64,000 nucleotides of DNA, taken from NCBI GenBank assembly GCA_001972305.1, contig BDDD01000051.1:791913-855912 (forward strand), read 5' to 3'. The notes under the pieces were generated by a model. It ran no database searches. It was not told the origin of the DNA and was given only the letters and a program-made list of their open reading frames with translations. Origin of the DNA: Cephalotus follicularis. Lineage: Eukaryota > Streptophyta > Magnoliopsida > Oxalidales > Cephalotaceae. Each line of letters opens with the position of its first letter. Positions within the stretch are counted from its first letter, which is position 1. The translations under genes and the position numbers were made by a program. Of the stretch, positions 22,331 through 34,417 are shown piece after piece.

Positions 22331-22586
22331 TACTCCCTGGATGTATTGAAAAACTGGAGCGATTAGCTTGTGACAATAGCTCATCCTTCAGCTCCTTACT
22401 GTTAGGAACACAGACTCTGCCCTGAAACCTCAACAATCCATCACCATGAAGTGAAAACTCGGGTTTCAACCCTCCTTGACCATTCGATGCAACCTTGTGC
22501 AAGACTTCATCCATACCCCAAGCCTCTATAATTCTATCCAACAACCACGGTCATGTCTGAATCTGAGCAACTGTCAAGCAAGCTAA

Positions 22587-24028
22587 TCAGTGACTTAAGG
22601 CGTCTGTAACCACATTAGCTTTGCCTGAGTGGTACTGTATCTCATAGTTGTAGTCAATGAGTAACTTCGTCCACCTTCTTTGTCTCATATTTAGGTCTTT
22701 TTGGGAGAAAATGTGCTTTAAACTCTTATGGTCCGTGTAAACATCAAAATTGGTACCATACAAGTAATGCCTCCATTTGCATAGTGCAAAGACTATCGTT
22801 GCTAACTCTAGATCATGAGTGGGATAACTCTCCTTATGAGGCTTCAACTTCCTTGAGGCATAGGCGATCACCTTCCTATACTGCATTAGAACACAACCCA
22901 AACCGTTCCCTAATGTATTACTGTACACTACGAAGTCCTCACTACCCTCTAGCAAAGCCAAGATCGGCGCACAAATCAGATGGTGTTTTAACTCCTGAAA
23001 ACTTCTTTCACAAATATCATCCTAAACAAACACTGTCTTTTTCTGTATCAACCGGTCACAGGTGTAGCTATCCATGAGAATCCCTTGACAAAATGGCGGT
23101 AGTAACCGGCTAAGCCCAAGAAAGTACGAACTTCTGTCACATTTATCTGCCATCTCCAATCCTTCACTGCTTCTATCTTTGCTCGGTCCACTGATAAACA
23201 GGCACTGGAGATAACGTGACCAAGAAAAGCCATATCTGACAACCAAAACTCACATTTGCTAAACTTGGCATACAACTGATGGTCTCTCAAAACTTGTAAT
23301 GCCAAGTGCAAATGTTCTCCATGATCCTCCAAAGTCCTGGAATAAACCAAGATATCATCAATAAAGACTAAGATGAACTGGTCAAGATATGGATTAAACA
23401 CCCTGTTCATATGGCTCATGAATATAGCAGGGGCATTGGTCACCCCAAACGGTATCATAACGAACTCATAGTGCACATACCATGACTTGAATTCTGTCTT
23501 TGGAATATCTTCGGCTCTAACCCTAAGTTGATGGTACCATGACCTCAAATACAACTTGGAGAATACCGAAGAACCTCTCAACTGGTCAAACAATTCATCG
23601 ATATGTGGTAGCGGGTACTTGTTCTTAACCGTAACCCTGTTGAGTTGCCGATAATCGATACACATCCGAAAGGATAAATCATTTTTCTTGACATACAAGA
23701 CTGGTGGTGCCCAAGGGGAAACACTCGGTTTGATAAAACCTCTATCAAGAAACTCCTGCAACTGAAGTTTCAACTCTTTCAACTCTAGGGGTGCCACACG
23801 ATAAAGAGTTCTCGTTATTGATGTTGTCTCTGGTAGGACATTAATAGCAAACTTTGTATCCCTCTCTGGAGGTAAGGATGTCAACTCCTTTGGAAACATA
23901 TCCAGATACTCACAAACAACTGGGACGTCCTCCAACCTCGGTACCCATCTTCTACTGTCTGTCACATGTGCTAGGTGTCCACTACAACCCTGCCTCATAA
24001 GTCTGTAAGCATGAATGGACGATATCAT
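22587..24028 (-). pseudogene. Gy3 reverse transcriptase and RNase H
   Basis: An open stretch of 326 codons (24028-23048) covers the end of the protease spacer and most of reverse transcriptase: [39 protein letters not shown] and the intact palm motif [10 protein letters not shown] (23354-23365 for FIDD). Motif A, however, reads [11 protein letters not shown]: the catalytic Asp is Tyr (codon 23549-23551). RNase H (22961-22587) keeps [11 protein letters not shown] and [11 protein letters not shown] but has [10 protein letters not shown] where the first catalytic Asp is expected (Asn). A frameshift near 23048 separates the two parts. Confidence 0.9.
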
Positions 24029-24039
24029 CTGACCTCTCT

Positions 24040-25886
24040 AGTACTCTAAAGTACCAATAAATTGAAACTGAGACTGCCTCGACATACTGAAGGTTACGAC
24101 CTTCTGTAACAATCCACTTGAGTATAGTGTGCCTCTAACCAATCCATCCCTTGGATTACATCAAACTCATCCACCAACAACACTATAAGATCTGCTATCA
24201 AGACATGGTCGATAATTTCTATGGCACAAGACTTACACACCCATTCAAAATAAATAGGTTCTCCTACTGGGGTGCTCACTTCCATCACAAAAGGTAAGGG
24301 TTCGGGTTTCACATCGATATAGCATAAAAAATGCAACGCAATATATGAGTGAGATAAACCTGGATATATGAGAGTTCGTGCTATATGCTGAGAGATACAA
24401 ATAGTACCTCCTATAACTAAAGCGGATCCTACTGCAGCTCTCTGGTCCATAGCATAAACTCTACGCTGCACTGTAGGTGTCGATCTCATTGGCTGTTTAC
24501 CGTGATCTCTCCCTGCTATAGAAGGTGAACTGGTACTAGGACGACTCTAATAATGCTGTCCAAAACCACGACCTTGCTGATAACCAATACTTTTGTTCTA
24601 TTGAGAACCTCTTTGAGATCGACCCATAGCCTGAACTTGTTGATTCCTTGCACCAAACCTATCACAAGGACACTTTTTAGCCATATGATCTGAAGCTTCA
24701 CAAACCATGCATTTACCGGCCTTCCACCAACAATCATCAGATGTATGGTTAGTGCGTTAATAATGCACGCACGGATAAGAAAAACCCAACTACTACCACT
24801 GGAAAGTCTAGAGCGACCTCCCTGCAAAGATGTCCTCCCTTGGTCCCTCTGCACAGAGCCCTGCTCTCTACTCCTCTACTGTAAACCTCTAAACTACCCC
24901 TTCTGACCTGAAAAACTAGGTGGACTACCAACACTTTGAAGTGAGCCACCCTGACTCGGGTTGTTATTCCCTGATCTCTGGGTCTTACTACTGCTCCCAA
25001 AACTCTTCCCTAATTTCCAATCTGGAGAAGCAGGCCTACGACTACTAGTCTGAATCCTCAAGTTATACAGTTCTTCAGATACATACTCAAGCTCTCTGGC
25101 TTTGTTAGCTAACTCAAAGAAAGACCTCAACCAAATTGCCACTAACCTCTGTCTGATGTCTGGTCTAAGCCCATTAAGAAACTTCTTGGATTTCCTCGCC
25201 TCTGTGCTAACCATGTGAGGAGTAATCCTTGCCAATTCAATAAACTTGGCTTCATACTGGGGACAGTCATGCTACCTAGCACTAGACTGAGGAACTTGGC
25301 CTCCTTTTTGTCAACCTCAGTCTCGGAAAAGTACTTCTAATTGAACTCTGTGACAAACAAGTCCCAAGAGCTCTCTACCCTTGATTCCTCCCAAGAAGAA
25401 TCTACCATCCTCCACCAGTGCCCTGCCTCACCCTGGAGCATGTAAGTAGCATAAACAATCTTCTGTAGGTCTGAACACTCTAAAAATCTGAAGATTTTAT
25501 CTATCTGCATCAACCATCTCTTAGAGGCCATAGCATCAGAATCTCCAGTAAAAGCTGGAGGATTTAACTTCTAGAATCTAGATAAAGGATCCTCCTTGCG
25601 TGCAGTACGACCAACTGATCTCTTTGTTGCTTCTGCCAGTTCAGCTGCTCTCTCAGCTGCAGCTTGATTTGATGCAGCCACTCGGTGCTACAAGATTTTA
25701 TCCATTCTGGCCATAGTGGCATACATCTCTCTTAGGTGATCCACTGGCTTGAGCTGGTGAAACAAACTCCACTTCTGGTGCCATATTAGTTCCTTCTAAC
25801 TCCTCAATGTCCTTATTAGCCCTGACGTTCCTGCTTGGCTACCTAACTTTGGTTCTTCCAACAGTTCCTCTCCGATGACCTTCCAT
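24040..25886 (-). pseudogene. Gy3 gag and protease
   Basis: Start inferred at ATG 25886 (MEGHRRGTVG), 139 bp from the primer site; the frame meets a stop within about 16 codons. Gag fragments with YMLQGEAGHWW (25531-25337) and ITPHMVSTEARKSKKFLNGL (25235 downwards) are clear. The protease piece (24489-24094) reads LIYPGLSHSYI, with Tyr (codon 24364-24366) where the active-site Asp belongs, and keeps VIQGMDWLEAHY. Zinc-knuckle text is present around 24640-24780 but broken. Protease activity is not possible as written. Confidence 0.87.
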
Positions 25887-26024
25887 GCTTATATAAGAGA
25901 AACTGTTAGATGTCCACTTATCTCAACCACAATTCCAAAATAAACTGAAAGAGTAAACAATCTTAACCAGAATTCTGAATTCCAATAGCCAAGGATCCTA
26001 TCCTGGCATAGCCAATTTAAAGTA

Positions 26025-26037
26025 GGCTCTGATACCA
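26025..26037 (-). other. Gy3 primer-binding site (initiator Met tRNA)
   Basis: The minus strand reads TGGTATCAGAGCC, a perfect match to the usual plant initiator-Met primer complement, seven bases inside the 5' LTR. Confidence 0.92.
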
Positions 26038-27277
26038 CTAAAGTTGTCACGCCCCGAACCATGGGAGAACCCCACGGCTCGGAACATGACATATCCGTCC
26101 ATACGATTCTTCCTGATATAGCATAATATAAAAAAATGCTATAATTTAAAACTTTAACAACAACCATGCATGAGGAAGATAACAATTCAGATACTTACAT
26201 AGATGAACTCAAAGTTAAACGTCACATAACATATGTCTGTAGCACTGCTACAAGCCAGAAGGTCGATACAACTGAAATACAATATATCATATACAACAGT
26301 CTTATACAAGATAGATCAAGGAGGAACTGAACTACAACTAGAAGCCCTGCTCTGTAGTCTATCCCAACTCACATCAAAGCATCCTCAGCACTCGACCCTA
26401 AAAGTTGTGCCCATTTCGATAATGGGTCAGCCAACGTGGCTATGTCTGCCATACTATATGCAATGAAGTGAACATGTATATACATATATATGTATATCAT
26501 GTGAAATACGTGAATGCCAATTGTGGACAATGTTAGTACATCAATCGTCCCTAACCGGTGGCGTACTTAATGAGTCCTAATCATAGAAATTATCTTAGCT
26601 CTATAGACACTCCATAAGTCAATCTATAACCATCCATGGGTACAACAATCCATAAGGTCTAAATAACACTCTGCCTCTCCGGCTCGAGATAGTACCTCCA
26701 CCGTCCATACACTCTCCGTGTCATGGTCGTGTGGTGCCGAGATGAAATAAAACACTCTTGCAATATACAAGGAGGGGGGGGGGGGGGTGAATTGAATATT
26801 GAGGAATATGCGGAAATTTAAAAACTTTAAATTTAAAGAGATAAGGAAAGAAAAACTTCTCCGAAATTTAGAGTGGTTCGGCTAACTCTTGCCTACGTCC
26901 ACTTTTCCCAAGGGAGCTCCTTGAGTTTCCACTATCTCGATTTGATTAAGGAAGCAAATCGTTACACCTCACAACTTTGTGATTGACCTCAATCACAAGA
27001 CTTTGACCTCAAAGCCTTAGAGGATTCTCCTCTTTTTACAAGTAATTGAAATGTGTTTACAATAACCTCTTGAATAGGTTGATATGAATAAATATAGCTC
27101 ACAAAAAGAAACACTCAGAAATACTCAAAGAAAGAAGCTTTAGAAGCTTTGTATACAAGGTAGGTCACTTTGAGCTTTTGGCACACTAGATAGCTTGAAT
27201 TTGATTTCTCTTGATTGTTTGTGTGATTGATGTAGAATTGTTGTAGTTCTTCTTCTTTCTTCTGAGGTTTCTTGCTT

Positions 27278-27287
27278 CCTTTTATAG
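27278..27287 (-). promoter_or_regulatory. TATA box of the Copia solo LTR
   Basis: The minus strand reads CTATAAAAGG, close to the plant TATA consensus, about 520 bp from the LTR start. Confidence 0.7.
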
Positions 27288-27388
27288 CCTGAAAAGATTT
27301 GTAGCCGTTGCTCAAATTGTGGAAGCATTTTGATTAAAGAATGTGAGTTGCATTTGTTGAATTCTCTTTTTCTGGGTATCAAGAAAAT

Positions 27389-27700
27389 GTCGTCGATCTC
27401 TAAATAAAGACGTCGATGTCTTTCTCTTGAACGTCGATGTCTTTCTCTGATGATCGATGTCTTTGGGTGCATTTTTAGGACAGTAGCTTCTGTTCCAAAA
27501 ATGACTGAATGCGTCGATGTTTTCCTGGAAGTAGTCGATGTCTTCTTGAATGTAGTCGACGTCTTATGGAAGTGGTCGACTTCTTTTGGTACGGATGTCG
27601 ATGCAATAACTGGGAGGTAGATGCTTTCCTTGCAGTTAATTCTGTTATGAAAGGAGTCGATGCTTTAGGAAAGGAGTCGACTTCTTTTTCTGCAGATGGC
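27389..27700. repeat. Array of GTCGATGTCTTT/GTCGACTTCTTT motifs in a Copia LTR
   Basis: About ten spaced copies of GTCGA followed by TGTCTTT, CGTCTT or CTTCTTT, some flanked by AAGAC or GGA. The sequence type is the same as in the Gypsy LTR arrays, although the surrounding LTR is unrelated to them. Confidence 0.85.
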
Positions 27701-29422
27701 ATTTAAACTTTGATATTCAACTTGTAATTCCTTGCACATAAATCAACTTAGTTAGATGCAAATATGTTATCATCAAAACAAGGATTGAGACTTAAACGTC
27801 AACACGAGATAACACCGATCATATCAACCATACCATAATGCTAGTCCCTTTTAGGTTCTAGCTCATAATATATTCCATCAACCATACCATAATGCTAGTC
27901 CCCATAGGTTCTAGCCCGTAATATATTCCATAGGCCCATCCACAATGCGGAGTCCCCGTAAGTTCAACCCTAAAGTGGTGTTCCATTCAACTTTCATATG
28001 ATGTGGTCGAACACCCCTAACCTCCATGACGAAAATGAAGATTAGGGATGGTTTATGTCGTCAGGTCTCAAACAATATTAAACCATTAAACCATAACCAT
28101 ATCTAGTCTATTCCCATAACCATATATCCATTTAAATTATAGGGACCTAACCATAAAGGATCACGTGGGATCTATTCGTCAAAACCATTTCCATAACCAT
28201 CAAAACCATTTCTTGGTCCCTATATGAGTTAATAAAACAATGGAGAGGAGGTCCAACTAGGAGATTCGCTTCCAAACCATCCTAATTGAACGATCCTACC
28301 CATTTATTGAAAACCTCTTTGAAATTCACTTTGAAGATTGATAAAAGGTCAATTGTGTTTAAGAGAAGGTTCACATAGGTTACACGGGCTTAATGAGGAT
28401 TTCTATAGTACCCATTTAAAGATAAAAGAGTTTGGGGTTGAAAAGGGGATGAAAACATAGCATTTCGTGTAAAACAGGGCAACAAAGCGTTGCCAGTTTA
28501 AGAAAAGCATCGACAGTTAAAGGTATAAAGCGTCGACGGTTTTTAAGCAAGGTGTCGACGATTTAGAGTTCACATCTAAAGTGTCGAAAGTTTACATCAA
28601 AGCGTTGACGGTTTAGAGGTTTCATCTAAAGCGTCGACGGTTTAAGCGTGCATCTGAAAGTGTCGACAGTTTAGACGAAAGGGTCAACGGTCTAAGATGT
28701 TGGTTCGTTTTTAACAGCCAAAATCCAGTCAAATTCCATTTCAAATCGTTTAAAACTTAATCCAAAAGAAGCTATTAGCCCCAATGATCGATTGTAACTT
28801 AAAAATAACTTTAAAACCTTGAAATCCATACCCCTATTCCCATAATCAAGAAAGAGAGGAAGTTAGGCGTAAAAGCCTAAAACACTCAAACCTCTCTCTA
28901 ATTTCCATTCTAATCCATAATTAATTGTAATAATCATCATAACCCATCCATCTAACATATACATATCAATCCATAACCATTCAATCATGCAAATCCATAC
29001 AATACGAGAGTTCAAAGCATATAAATAGAACCTACCTAAAACTGTTAAGAACGAAGAACGAGCTGAATTCGATCTTGGATCATTGTTCTGATCATTCCTT
29101 CAAGTTCCAAACTCTGCTACGAATCCAACGACTCCTTCCTTAACCGTTTCTGCCCACTCTCTCTCTAACTCACTCTCTCACTTCCTCTCTCTAAGAAATG
29201 AAGAAAATGAAAAAGAAAGGAAGAGTTAGTCTATATATAGGCTCTTTTGGCGAAAAACTTGGAAACATACCTTAGGCTCAGTTGAACCCATACAACCCAT
29301 AGACAACCATAAAAGTGAAAATATCATAATACCATATATATTCCATACCATTCATAAATGCAATACTTTACAATATAATATATATACAAACAATTATGAA
29401 CATCTATAACTCGGAGCTTACA

Positions 29423-29740
29423 ACACGTGTCCTCAATTTATGAAATTGACTTCATAGGGGTCAAATGTTTTAAAATTGGACACGATACATGTCATCACTT
29501 TATAAGATTGACTTCCACTATGTTAAGTACTACAAAAATTAGATACAACACATATCACCAATTATGAAATTGGCTCTTAATGTGTCAAGAATTTTAAATA
29601 ATTGAACATAACATGTAACACCAATTTATGAAATTGACTTCCAATATATCAACAATTTTATAATTGAACATGACACGTGACTCAATTTTATGAAATTAAC
29701 TTCTAATATATCAATTGATAACACTTAATACATAATTTTG
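29423..29740. repeat. Minisatellite, ~61-62 bp unit (right, degenerate end)
   Basis: Resumes with ACACGTGTCCTCAATTTATG right after Gy3 and continues for about five units with growing divergence (TTGAACATAACATG, CAATTTATGAAATTGAC), then fades into AT-rich DNA. Confidence 0.88.
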
Positions 29741-30048
29741 TAATATAAAAGATAACTGCTATGAGAATATAGTGACAATACCTTTTTTTACACGTATATT
29801 ATTTTAAATTGATAACGTTTTTAGTGAATACATAACATAATTTACAAAATTAATAACACTATACAATTTGATAAATGTTTGTATATCAAATATGACTGTG
29901 GCAAATTCACAAATTAATAAAAATCAATAATAACTAAATTAATAATGATATAAATGTTTAACTCCAATTACATAACCAAATACTTCAAAGCTTCTTTTGC
30001 TTTTGTTTTTTTAGTGGGCAAATAGAGTCCATCTAGCAATATGGACAA
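29741..30048. other. AT-rich spacer, no gene recognised
   Basis: AT-rich single-copy-looking DNA between the minisatellite and the Tat-like LTR. I see no open frame or repeat structure that I can support. Confidence 0.5.
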
Positions 30049-30053
30049 ACATG

Positions 30054-32530
30054 TGTCGCAACATGTCTGTCCGGGGGACGTATGCGCCTTACGCGACGTG
30101 AGACTCGAAAAAATGTTGAATTTGAGAAAAATATATTCAATTAAAACTAGAGTCACCACCAATCAGTTTTAGATTTGATTGGATACCTAATTAATTATAC
30201 AAATTTTAAACATGTCAGCGTTATCAAAGTTAAGGTTTGGGGTTTATTTATGGGCGGGAAATGTATTAACACCCCCGTAACGTCCGTCACAGTGACGGTA
30301 CTCATAATAATGTTTTACTAGTTATTATGTTCATTTAAATAATTATTAATAAAAAACAAGCATACCACAAATTATATACAATAAAAAAATTCATTCAATT
30401 TATTTAATTTCGATATATTTAATATTGAGAATTTTCTAGGATTCTCTTGCCACACACATTCAAATCTTAAGGAGTCTCTCGTCTCAATAATTTTAAAGGT
30501 AATGCCACTGTAAAACCTTAAATTCCATCGTCGGATGTATTTATTAACGTGTTTTAGATGACCACACCATTAATTTTATTTAAAATGATTAATCAAGAAT
30601 ATCATGTCAAATCACATATTTACACATCATAAATAAATCTGATAAATGAATTTATCTCTGTAATGATTTTGTTGTTAAATCAATAATTAAAAAGGAAACA
30701 AATATTAATAATAACTCTATAAAAAAGACAAATTAACAAAAGAATTAGTGTCAAATATAAAAAAAGAAAATAAAAGAAAAGAAAATAAAAGAAAAGAAGA
30801 AGAGCATATGAGTCTAAGAAAAATAAATAAATCAAGAAGACAAGTTAAAAAAAAAGTTATGGAATAAACCCACCAAACTAGACTACTAATAAAATGATCC
30901 ATCACGCGCAACACTAGAATAAAATAAAAATTCCAAAATTAGGCCCAAATCTAAAACCTAAAGCCTAAGCCCAAATGAAAAATATAAACCTAAGCCCTAT
31001 ACAAACACAAACCCAATTGCATAATTCAAACATAAAGTCAAAAGGCCCAGCCCAGTTTTATTCTTTCTTAACCGTTCTCCCAGCTCTGTCTCTTTCACAT
31101 TTTCTCTAAACCATTCTCAATCAGACTCTCAACCATTCATCTTTCTAGTCCATCACTGCTATTTACCCTCAATCATCTCTCTATCTCTCACGCTAAACCT
31201 CTCTCTGTTTTCACCCGTTTCACACCACAACCCCATATGTGATTAGTGGCTGTGTGGTCTTCTGGTGTTGCTGCGTTTCGGTTTCTTTCATGGTTATTTG
31301 GTTCTCGTTTGGACAGTGGGTTGAAGCTGGTGCGTTATTAGGTTCATTGATTTTTGATGTCTGATTGCAGGAGTTGAGCTTGGAGGGTTGTGTTTTGTGA
31401 TTTTAGTTTTGTCTGTTTTTGGTGACAGCAATGGTGGTGACGACAATGGGTAGTTTTGTTTATTTGTATTTGCTCTGTTTCGATTTGCAGGTGTGGTTTT
31501 TGTGGTGGAGTATGGTTTGTATGGCGTGGGTTTATGGGTTGATTGTGGTTGTGGTTGTTGAAGCTTACTGGAAGTGGTGGAGTTTGTGGCGTTATGGTGG
31601 AAGTGGTGGAGTTACGGTGAGGTTGTGTTGTGTGTGTAACTGCTAGTATAGAGAAAAGCAAACAACAAAAACAACAAATAAATGTTACCGTGTGCTGTCA
31701 TTGTAAAAGAAAAGGCAAACATCAAACGAATGTTAATATATGCTGTAATTGTAAAAGAAAAAGAAAAACAAACAAAATTAAGAAGATAGTTAGTATAATG
31801 TAATCAAACAAAACTAAAAAGAAAAAAAGAAAAGGATAAAGAGAGTATATATATATATATATATAATAAAAAAGATTAGGGTTTTAATTTGATTATTAAT
31901 TAGAAAAATATTAACAAAGAATCAAGATCAAATATTTTACAATAGAATCAAATCAAATAGGGTAAGATACAAAAAATTCATTGAGATTTAAAGTCGATAA
32001 CGCTTAACTCCTTATATTTTTAAATATTACATATACCTCATTGACTTACAATTTATGCTTATAATAAAGAAGGTTAATCCTTAAACAGACTAAAATCTGA
32101 TGGGGTTAATGGTCAAACGGACTTAAACCTAAGTGGGTTTTTGTAATATCTGAAAACAGAGGGGGCAAAGTGTTAACGAGTCCAAATCTTATAGGGTTTT
32201 TGTATTTTACCCTATCAAATATCCAAGTTAATCCATGATCTAATCAAATATATATAGAGATGAGCAGAATAAAATCAAACAAAATCAAGTTAGATCAAAT
32301 AAAATAAAGTCAAACAAAATCTAATTAAAATAAATTAAAGTACAATACAAATAAAATAAAATAGCAAATAAAATAGAAAAATACTCCAAATAATAAATTA
32401 GAAAAGCGACCGTCAAATAGCGATAATTTATTAAATGATGATTCGATCGAAAAGATGTCTCGATCTACTATCAATTTAATTAATTATCAAAGCAACTTGA
32501 TATCAGGTCGGACAAAATTCGGTATCAACA
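30054..32530 (+). mobile_element. Solo LTR of a Tat/Ogre-like Gypsy element (2477 bp)
   Basis: Starts TGTCGCAACATGTCTGTCCG and ends GACAAAATTCGGTATCAACA, with a perfect target duplication ACATG (30049-30053 and 32531-32535). The text GAGTCACCACCAATC, then GGAAATGTATTAACACCCCC, resembles the conserved LTR start of Tat-lineage elements, and the GGACAAAATT...GGT-TC-ACA end also fits. Family assignment is from memory of such LTRs; the LTR boundaries are from the sequence. It contains CT-rich leader-like text (31080-31215), a GT-rich block (31419-31640) and a TA run (31845-31864). No coding sequence. Confidence 0.82.
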
Positions 32531-32535
32531 ACATG

Positions 32536-33691
32536 CATTCAAAGATACAAGTCATAAACCTCTTCAATTATGATAGTAAGAATAGTCACTCTTTTTACTC
32601 ATGTTAAAGTCTACATTCTGGAACTATCCAGAACCTGTGTGCTACATAAGCAAACATCGATCTAATAATGTCAAGATCAGATATCCAATACAAAATCTTA
32701 CAAGTTTATCCACTTTCGAGCCATTGAAATACCAAGGGGAATACAACATGCCCCAAAAAAGCAAGACAAAAAGTCACTTTGTAACAACAACCATGGTAGA
32801 TAAAACAAAAATGGGTGATTAGTAGAAAACTTGGTAAGAAGAATTCCATCAATCAATTTGAGATTAGGAGAAGTCGACAGATCGGTCAATTTCTGCGAAT
32901 AAACAAGGTACCAGAAATCTATCAATTATATACACCAAAATAGATATAGCTTAATGATATAAAAGATGGAAAGCCTGAATAAAAATCAAACTTGATTGAA
33001 TTGTGATAGTTATTAATCAACAACATCATTACCAACTAGTGCTTTTGTAGCAAGCAAGACCAGATCCTGATTGTTAAGGCAGACAAGCTTTGATAGTGCT
33101 CAGATTTATGGTTATTATATTGTGAGCATAGTATATAATTTTTATTAACAAAATAGTAACACCAATTTTAAATAGGAAAAAAAAAAAGAGTACCATGCAA
33201 CAAAAAAAAGCTTTGATAGTATCAACAACTCAAATACATGATACATTGGAACATAAATTCACTAATGCCAATTAAGATGCTAATTGATCTTAAATTTATG
33301 AACTCATCTCAGCAAAAATTGCAAAAATTTTAGGAAGATATTGATTGTTGGGGCAAAAAATTCCCTATCAGACTTGTACATAATTGGCGAGATGTATCTT
33401 TGTCAGCAATGCATCATACAATATAGCAAAAATTTTACAAATGACAAAATTCAGGAAAGAAATCACAAACAAAGAAAAGAGAATGGTAGGTTTGCATTCT
33501 AAATTCGATAATGAAATGTAATATAGTATTACTCTTTGTTTCCATTAGAATTGAAAATTGAAAAATGTGAAAAACTAGAATGCTCTTGAAGTCCTCACCT
33601 TTCTATTGTTAAAAAGAGCTATTCATGAGCAACTTTTGCCTCAATCAAATCACCTTTTATAGACAAGCAATTCAACCATGCAGGAACAATC
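32536..33691. other. AT-rich DNA, no gene recognised
   Basis: About 1.15 kb between the Tat-like solo LTR and Co2. It has no long open frame, tandem repeat or LTR end that I can support. The flank of Co2 on the other side (39149 onwards) is similar in composition, so this may be the older, low-copy DNA of the locus. Confidence 0.5.
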
Positions 33692-34380
33692 TGTTATGGT
33701 CCAACTTATGTACTGGACTTTGGGCCTACAAGAGAGAGGCCCATGGCAAAGGCAATTTTGGCTTATATTGTTTTGTCTGTATTGCTAATGGGTTAGCTAT
33801 TAGGGTAGTAGAGAATAGAAGAAAACGTGAAAAAAAAGAGAGAAAAGAATAGGTAGAAAAATCATTTTTGTGGTTACTGTCCATACTTCATTAAGCTCAC
33901 GACCGGGAGGTCATTTGTGGTCCGATTGAGCTGAAAATTTGATAACATGTTCTTGACATTCTACTCTCAAGTCTGAACGATTGGATTGAGTTTTGGAGAA
34001 CTCTCGACCAGGTTTTTATCACGTTTTGGGGCTGCCTGTTTTGATGAGATTTTCACAATCTTCTTTTGTTTTCTTCAGTTTTGTGGTTTAGTTCTTCACT
34101 TATCATTGTGAATTCCTTATTGTTGGAATGAGGGCTGTATTCCCATTGTGGGAAAGTGATTTGTACCTTTGACTTGATTATAGAGGAGATTTGGGTGGAC
34201 TCTGAGATTGGTCACGTGGTTTTTATCCTTCACATTGAAAGAGTTTTCCACGTTAAAATTTCTTGCATTGTTTGTGGTTGATTTGGTTATTTTATTGTTG
34301 CCATATATTTGTAGTGGGTTGTGTTCAATCAATTTCGCATAGGGTCAGTCAGATAAAAAAAGTGTATATTTTTCTTATCA
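33692..34380 (+). repeat. Co2 5' LTR
   Basis: TGTTATGGTCC to TTTTTCTTATCA, matching the 3' copy over its whole length. It is followed two bases later by a degenerate initiator-Met primer site TGGTATTAGAGAC (34383-34395). Confidence 0.92.
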
Positions 34381-34382
34381 AG

Positions 34383-34395
34383 TGGTATTAGAGAC
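34383..34395 (+). other. Co2 primer-binding site
   Basis: TGGTATTAGAGAC, one base from TGGTATCAGAG over the first eleven positions, two bases after the 5' LTR. Confidence 0.8.
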
Positions 34396-34417
34396 ATGTT
34401 GTTGTTGACTTGATTGA

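Larger units (their letters stand above)
26743..27804 (-). mobile_element. Solo LTR of a Copia-type element (1062 bp)
   Basis: TG...CA ends with a perfect target duplication CGAGA (26738-26742 and 27805-27809). On the minus strand it begins TGTTGACGTTTAAGTCTCAA and then TTTTGATGATAACA, a start common in plant Copia LTRs. A TATA box CTATAAAAGG is on the minus strand at 27278-27287. It contains a run of 14 G (26774-26787) near its 3' end and many GTCGA motifs (27389-27700). The Gy3 3' LTR shows the uninterrupted site. Confidence 0.93.
18769..29422 (-). mobile_element. Gy3: two-LTR Ty3/Gypsy chromovirus
   Basis: Minus-strand element with 3' LTR 18769-21084, polypurine tract, decayed pol and gag, primer site and 5' LTR 26045-29422. 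The target duplication ACACG is perfect (18764-18768 and 29423-29427) and lies inside the minisatellite unit. Without the nested Copia solo LTR the two LTRs are nearly the same length (about 2311 and 2316 bp). They differ visibly in the first 200 bases, so the insertion is old. The element contains every expected domain, but each is damaged. Confidence 0.95.
26045..29422 (-). repeat. Gy3 5' LTR, interrupted by a Copia solo LTR
   Basis: Plus-strand ends TGTCACGCCCCGAACC and CTCGGAGCTTACA. Its halves (26045-26742 and 27810-29422) are joined in the 3' LTR copy, which proves the later insertion. It carries a TCGACGGTTT-type array at about 28480-28700 and CT-rich leader runs near 29155-29200. Confidence 0.94.

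Noticed and set aside
31344-31661. 105-codon minus and 75-codon plus open frames
   Set aside because: They lie in the GT-rich block of the Tat-like solo LTR; Thr/Pro/His-rich composition follows from the base bias.
32536-33691. Possible host gene fragment between two elements
   Set aside because: No open frame, splice pattern or domain; left as unassigned AT-rich DNA.
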